Source of the DNA: JBKJVQ01 sp046717125
GTDB lineage: Bacteria > Pseudomonadota > Alphaproteobacteria > Rhizobiales > Methyloligellaceae
Length of the DNA: 7,007 nt
Reading direction: 5' to 3'
Assembly: GCA_046717125.1 (NCBI GenBank)
Contig: JBKJVQ010000243.1
Location: 1 to 7,007 of the forward strand
Part shown: positions 1-7,007 of the stretch, one piece after another
Layout of the letters: each line of letters opens with the position of its first letter
Position numbering within the stretch: position 1 is the first letter of the stretch
Translations under genes and position numbers: made by a program
Notes under the pieces: model-generated
Seen by the model: the letters and a program-made list of their open reading frames with translations, nothing else
What the model was told of the DNA's origin: nothing
The model's database searches: none

Positions 1-126
1 CGCCCCGCCCGTCTCGGCCAAAACCTTCGTGATCGCCGCCGTCAACGACGTCTTGCCATGATCGACATGACCGATCGTCCCAATGTTGCAATGCGGCTTG
101 TTCCGCTGAAATTTCGCCTTGGCCAT
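1..126 (-). CDS. tuf: Elongation factor Tu (EF-Tu), N-terminal 42 codons only
   Basis: EF-Tu is the GTPase that carries aminoacyl-tRNA to the ribosomal A site. Only the first 42 residues are in the window; the gene runs off the left edge in an open frame. The visible protein starts MAKAKFQRNKPHCNIGTIGH and continues with the P-loop GHVDHGKT (about residues 19-26), the G1 motif that is nearly invariant in EF-Tu. The ATG at 126-124 is the family's usual start and has a good Shine-Dalgarno sequence, GGAGAGG, 5 nt upstream. The gene follows fusA after 93 nt, the normal end of a str operon. Many proteobacteria carry two tuf copies, so this may be one of a pair; the window cannot show that. No separate promoter is evident in the gap before it. 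Confidence 0.97.
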   Translation of the reverse strand, partial: MAKAKFQRNKPHCNIGTIGHVDHGKTSLTAAITKVLAETGGA

Positions 127-131
127 CGGGG

Positions 132-138
132 CCTCTCC
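132..138 (-). promoter_or_regulatory. Shine-Dalgarno sequence of tuf
   Basis: On the minus strand this reads GGAGAGG, 5 nt before the tuf ATG. It is the strongest ribosome binding site in the window, fitting the very high expression of EF-Tu, and it fixes the start codon at 126. Confidence 0.8.
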
Positions 139-171
139 ATTCGTCTCTGAGCTGCGATACTGATGTCGTCT

Positions 172-200
172 GTGCAACTACGGATCATCCGTATGCGCAC
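172..200 (-). other. Small hairpin in the fusA-tuf gap
   Basis: A perfect 6-bp inverted repeat with a 3-nt loop (TACGGA, 179-184, and TCCGTA, 188-193) is flanked by a further 4-bp complement (172-175 with 197-200) across a 3x3 internal loop. No T-run follows on the minus strand, so it does not look like an intrinsic terminator. It may be a processing or stability element between fusA and tuf, or chance. Its function is not established by the sequence. Confidence 0.3.
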
Positions 201-219
201 GAATTGGCTTTTGTGATTG

Positions 220-2295
<2,076 letters not shown>

Positions 2296-2319
2296 GGGAA
2301 TGGCCTCTGAGGATCCGGG

Positions 2320-2790
2320 CTACCAGCGGTAGTGCGAAAAGGCGCGGTTGGCGTCGGCCATGCGATGCGTGTCCTCACGCTTCTTGACCGCGGTGCCGCG
2401 ATTGTTGGCGGCGTCCATCAGTTCGCCCGACAAGCGCTCGACCATCGTGTTCTCGTTGCGATTGCGCGCGGCCGAGATCAGCCAGCGAATCGCCAGCGCC
2501 TGGCGGCGATCCGGGCGCACCTCGACCGGCACCTGATAGGTCGCGCCACCGACGCGGCGCGAGCGGACTTCGAGCGCGGGCATGACGTTCTTCAGCGCCT
2601 CGTGGAACATGTCGACCGGGTTCTGCTTCGCCTTACGCTCGACCTGTTCGAGAGCGCCATAGACGATCGTTTCGGCCGCGGACTTCTTGCCCTGCTTCAT
2701 GATCGAATTCATGAACTTGGTAAGCACCACATCCCCGTATTTCGGATCGGGAATAATATCGCGCTTGTCAGCTTTACGACGACGGGACAT
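2320..2790 (-). CDS. rpsG: 30S ribosomal protein S7
   Basis: S7 binds the 3' major domain of 16S rRNA and starts assembly of the 30S head; it lies near the E site. The 156-residue product matches the usual length. It shows the basic N-terminus MSRRRKADKR, the conserved DPKYGDVVLTKFMNSIM segment (15-31), the beta-hairpin around VRSRRVGGATYQVPVEVRP (75-93) and the C-terminal MADANRAFSHYRW. The ATG at 2790 was chosen because MSRRR is the family start and a GAGGAAA Shine-Dalgarno core precedes it; an in-frame ATG at 2829 would add 13 atypical residues. In E. coli, S7 represses the str mRNA by binding between rpsL and rpsG. Here that gap is 157 nt and packed with hairpins, so whether this control is conserved is open. 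The stop is TAG. Confidence 0.99.
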   Translation of the reverse strand: MSRRRKADKRDIIPDPKYGDVVLTKFMNSIMKQGKKSAAETIVYGALEQVERKAKQNPVDMFHEALKNVMPALEVRSRRVGGATYQVPVEVRPDRRQALAIRWLISAARNRNENTMVERLSGELMDAANNRGTAVKKREDTHRMADANRAFSHYRW

Positions 2791-2801
2791 CTCGTTCTTT
2801 T

Positions 2802-2805
2802 CCTC
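2802..2805 (-). promoter_or_regulatory. Shine-Dalgarno core of rpsG
   Basis: GAGG followed by AAAAGAACGAG precedes the rpsG ATG, with 11 nt between GAGG and the start codon. It supports the MSRRR start rather than the upstream ATG at 2829, which would place this site inside the coding region. A GC-rich hairpin ends 4 nt upstream of it. Confidence 0.6.
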
Positions 2806-2809
2806 GGCA

Positions 2810-2828
2810 TGGCCGGGAAGCCCGGCCA
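2810..2828 (-). other. GC-rich hairpin just upstream of the rpsG ribosome binding site
   Basis: This is a perfect 8-bp inverted repeat, TGGCCGGG and CCCGGCCA, around a 3-nt loop. No T-run follows, so it is not a typical terminator. It lies 4 nt upstream of the rpsG Shine-Dalgarno core in the mRNA. It could affect ribosome loading, protect the 5' side of the rpsG message, or be a fragment of the same repeat family as the element at 2851-2933, since both contain CATGGCCGG (2808-2816 and 2853-2861). Function is inferred only. Confidence 0.5.
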
Positions 2829-2850
2829 CTTTCGATCAACTATCAGTTTC

Positions 2851-2933
2851 GTCATGGCCGGCCCCGGACTTGATCCGGGGCATCCACGGCTTGCGGATCG
2901 AGATCCCGGGTCGCGCTTTGCTTACCCGAGATA
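2851..2933 (-). repeat. Degenerate REP-like palindromic element between rpsL and rpsG
   Basis: Two adjacent hairpins make up this element. The first is a perfect 8-bp stem, GCCCCGGA (2861-2868) and TCCGGGGC (2874-2881), with a 5-nt loop. The second pairs ATCCCGGGT (2903-2911) with ACCCGAGAT (2924-2932) around a 12-nt loop, with one G-U pair in the mRNA sense. The left edge reads GTCATGGCCGG and the right edge is a worn ACCCGAGATAC, where an intact element would be expected to end in ATGAC. This layout, with the CATCCACG between the hairpins, recalls dispersed intergenic palindromes I know from alphaproteobacterial genomes; that family link is from memory. Neither hairpin is followed by a T-run, so neither looks like a terminator. 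Possible roles are mRNA stabilisation or none. Confidence 0.6.
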
Positions 2934-2947
2934 CTCCGCAAACGGAC

Positions 2948-3319
2948 CTATTTCGGTCGTTTTGCTCCGTATTTCGACCGCCGCTGGCGGCGCTTGGCGA
3001 CGCCCTGCGTGTCGAGCACGCCACGGATGATGTGATAGCGGACGCCCGGCAGATCCTTGACGCGGCCGCCGCGGATCATCACGACCGAATGCTCCTGCAG
3101 ATTGTGTCCCTCGCCCGGGATGTAGCTCGTGACTTCCTGCCCGTGCGTCAGCCGCACGCGCGCAACTTTCCGCAGCGCGGAGTTCGGCTTCTTCGGCGTC
3201 GTCGTATAAACGCGCGTGCAGACGCCGCGCTTCTGCGGACAGGCCTGCATCGCCGGCACCTTGTTCCGCTTGACCGGCGCTTTGCGCGGTTTGCGGATGA
3301 GCTGTTGTATCGTCGGCAT
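2948..3319 (-). CDS. rpsL: 30S ribosomal protein S12
   Basis: S12 sits at the decoding centre of the 30S subunit and helps monitor codon-anticodon pairing; it is the classic site of streptomycin-resistance mutations. The product is 123 residues, normal for the family. Visible hallmarks are CPQKRGVCTRVYTTTPKKPNSALRK (28-51), PGEGHNLQEHSVVMIRGGRVKDLPGVRYH (68-96) and the basic tail RSKYGAKRPK. Both resistance positions carry lysine (K43 and K88), the wild-type, drug-sensitive state. D89 is the residue that RimO methylthiolates in other bacteria. Residues 58-61 read THGQ where many bacteria have TNGF. The ATG at 3319 gives the standard MPTIQQLI start. Its ribosome binding site is weak: only GGAT about 11 nt upstream. 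It is the first gene of the str operon, about 235 nt downstream of the predicted transcription start. Confidence 0.99.
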   Translation of the reverse strand: MPTIQQLIRKPRKAPVKRNKVPAMQACPQKRGVCTRVYTTTPKKPNSALRKVARVRLTHGQEVTSYIPGEGHNLQEHSVVMIRGGRVKDLPGVRYHIIRGVLDTQGVAKRRQRRSKYGAKRPK

Positions 3320-3380
3320 TCGGCCGTTCAATCCATGTTCTCGCGGCAAGAAGCCGCCGCCAATTCGCATGCGCCGAACA

Positions 3381-3412
3381 GGCCGTCCTCGCCCGCACCG
3401 GGCGCGGCGGCC
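3381..3412 (-). other. Possible leader hairpin upstream of rpsL
   Basis: An inner 5-bp stem (3390-3394 with 3400-3404, 5-nt loop) is enclosed by an outer 5-bp stem (3381-3385 with 3408-3412) across an asymmetric internal loop. It lies in the untranslated leader, about 60 nt before the rpsL start. In such GC-rich DNA, stems of this size can arise by chance. No T-run follows. Confidence 0.25.
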
Positions 3413-3505
3413 TGAATAACAGAGGATCGACGGACCGGCGCGGCCTGGCGATCGTGAGCGTCTAACTGTGGCTCGGTACGGGTGCGGCAGCGTCTGGTCA
3501 GGAAG

Positions 3506-3524
3506 GCGGCGACAATTGCGCCGC
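3506..3524 (-). other. Possible leader hairpin near the str transcription start
   Basis: A perfect 6-bp all-GC stem (3506-3511 with 3519-3524) closes a 7-nt AT-rich loop. It would form about 30 nt into the predicted str leader RNA. It could be a 5' stability structure. A regulatory role is speculation. Confidence 0.25.
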
Positions 3525-3559
3525 AACAGGTCGACCACCGCCTGCAGCGAAGTTGCCGG

Positions 3560-3588
3560 GTTCTAGCGGCTCAGAGTCGCGGCGTCAA
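3560..3588 (-). promoter_or_regulatory. Sigma-70-type promoter of the str operon
   Basis: On the minus strand, -35 TTGACG (3588-3583) is followed by a 17-nt spacer and -10 TAGAAC (3565-3560). The -35 matches the consensus in 5 of 6 positions and the -10 in 4 of 6. Transcription should begin at A3554 or A3553, giving a leader of about 235 nt before rpsL. The stretch between the -10 and the start is GC-rich (CCGGC). In E. coli such discriminators go with ppGpp/DksA repression of ribosomal promoters; applying that here is inference. The position, just past the rpoC terminator hairpin and ahead of rpsL, supports the call. Confidence 0.7.
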
Positions 3589-3651
3589 CCATGGGGTGGC
3601 GTAAAACCGTCGTATCTTCGCTTCCAAGCCGCGGCACGTCGCCGCCAAATG

Positions 3652-3687
3652 CAGGAAGGGGACCGCATGGATGCGATCCCCTTCCTG
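3652..3687 (-). terminator. Probable terminator of the rpoBC transcript
   Basis: This strong hairpin starts 22 nt after the rpoC stop codon. An 11-bp perfect stem (3652-3662 with 3677-3687) continues through one G-U pair (mRNA sense) into 4 more pairs, closing a 4-nt loop at 3668-3671. The minus-strand sequence after the stem reads CATTTGG, a poor T-run, so termination may be leaky or need Rho, and the hairpin may also protect the rpoC 3' end. The predicted str promoter follows about 64 nt downstream, which supports a transcription-unit boundary here. Confidence 0.7.
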
Positions 3688-3709
3688 TCTTGGTTCGACG
3701 TCGGAGTAA

Positions 3710-7007
<3,298 letters not shown>

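Noticed and set aside
2320..2829. Longer rpsG starting at the ATG at 2829
   Set aside because: The extra 13 residues do not resemble S7 N-termini and would be encoded by the hairpin and Shine-Dalgarno region. The ATG at 2790 gives the usual 156 residues.
2861..2932. Intrinsic terminator between rpsL and rpsG
   Set aside because: The hairpins are GC-rich but none has a T-run on the minus strand, and ending transcription here would cut off rpsG, fusA and tuf.
2332..3415. Overlapping plus-strand frames across rpsG, the spacer and rpsL
   Set aside because: They cross two ribosomal protein genes and the palindromic spacer in antisense. The part that looks like a familiar protein string (near 2850-2935) is the translated repeat, often mis-annotated as a protein.
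2948..3538. N-terminally extended rpsL starting with GTG at 3538
   Set aside because: It would add 73 residues of Arg-rich, non-S12 sequence encoded by the leader. The MPTIQQL start at 3319 is the family start.

Overview
The window carries the end of rpoC followed by the str (streptomycin) operon, all on the minus strand. In transcription order the genes are rpoC (5' part outside the window), a 390-nt non-coding gap, rpsL, a 157-nt gap, rpsG, a 24-nt gap, fusA, a 93-nt gap, and the first 42 codons of tuf. GC content is high. The RpoC, EF-G, S7 and EF-Tu sequences are of proteobacterial type, the -35/-10 pair is TTGACG/TAGAAC, and a GC-rich palindromic repeat of a kind I associate with alphaproteobacterial chromosomes lies between two genes. 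Together these suggest an alphaproteobacterium. I would not name the order from this window alone: the repeat recalls Rhizobiales, while parts of S12 look as much like Rhodospirillales.

Right to left: 7007-3710 is the catalytic and C-terminal three quarters of the beta' subunit of RNA polymerase. Next comes a 16-bp hairpin (3687-3652) that probably ends the rpoBC transcript. About 64 nt beyond it is a good sigma-70-type promoter (-35 at 3588-3583, -10 at 3565-3560), then a leader of about 235 nt before rpsL (3319-2948). The rpsL-rpsG gap (2947-2791) is filled by three hairpins. Two of them form a degenerate REP-like element, and the third sits just upstream of the rpsG Shine-Dalgarno sequence. 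rpsG (2790-2320) and fusA (2295-220) are closely coupled, and tuf begins at 126.

The genes supply transcription (beta'), the small-subunit decoding centre (S12), nucleation of the 30S head (S7) and the two elongation GTPases (EF-G, EF-Tu). This is a conserved growth-linked cluster. All the complete genes look intact and of normal length. I found no mobile gene, CRISPR array, RNA gene or unknown protein, and no undescribed system. The parts worth a second look are the regulatory gaps, above all the repeat-filled space between rpsL and rpsG.
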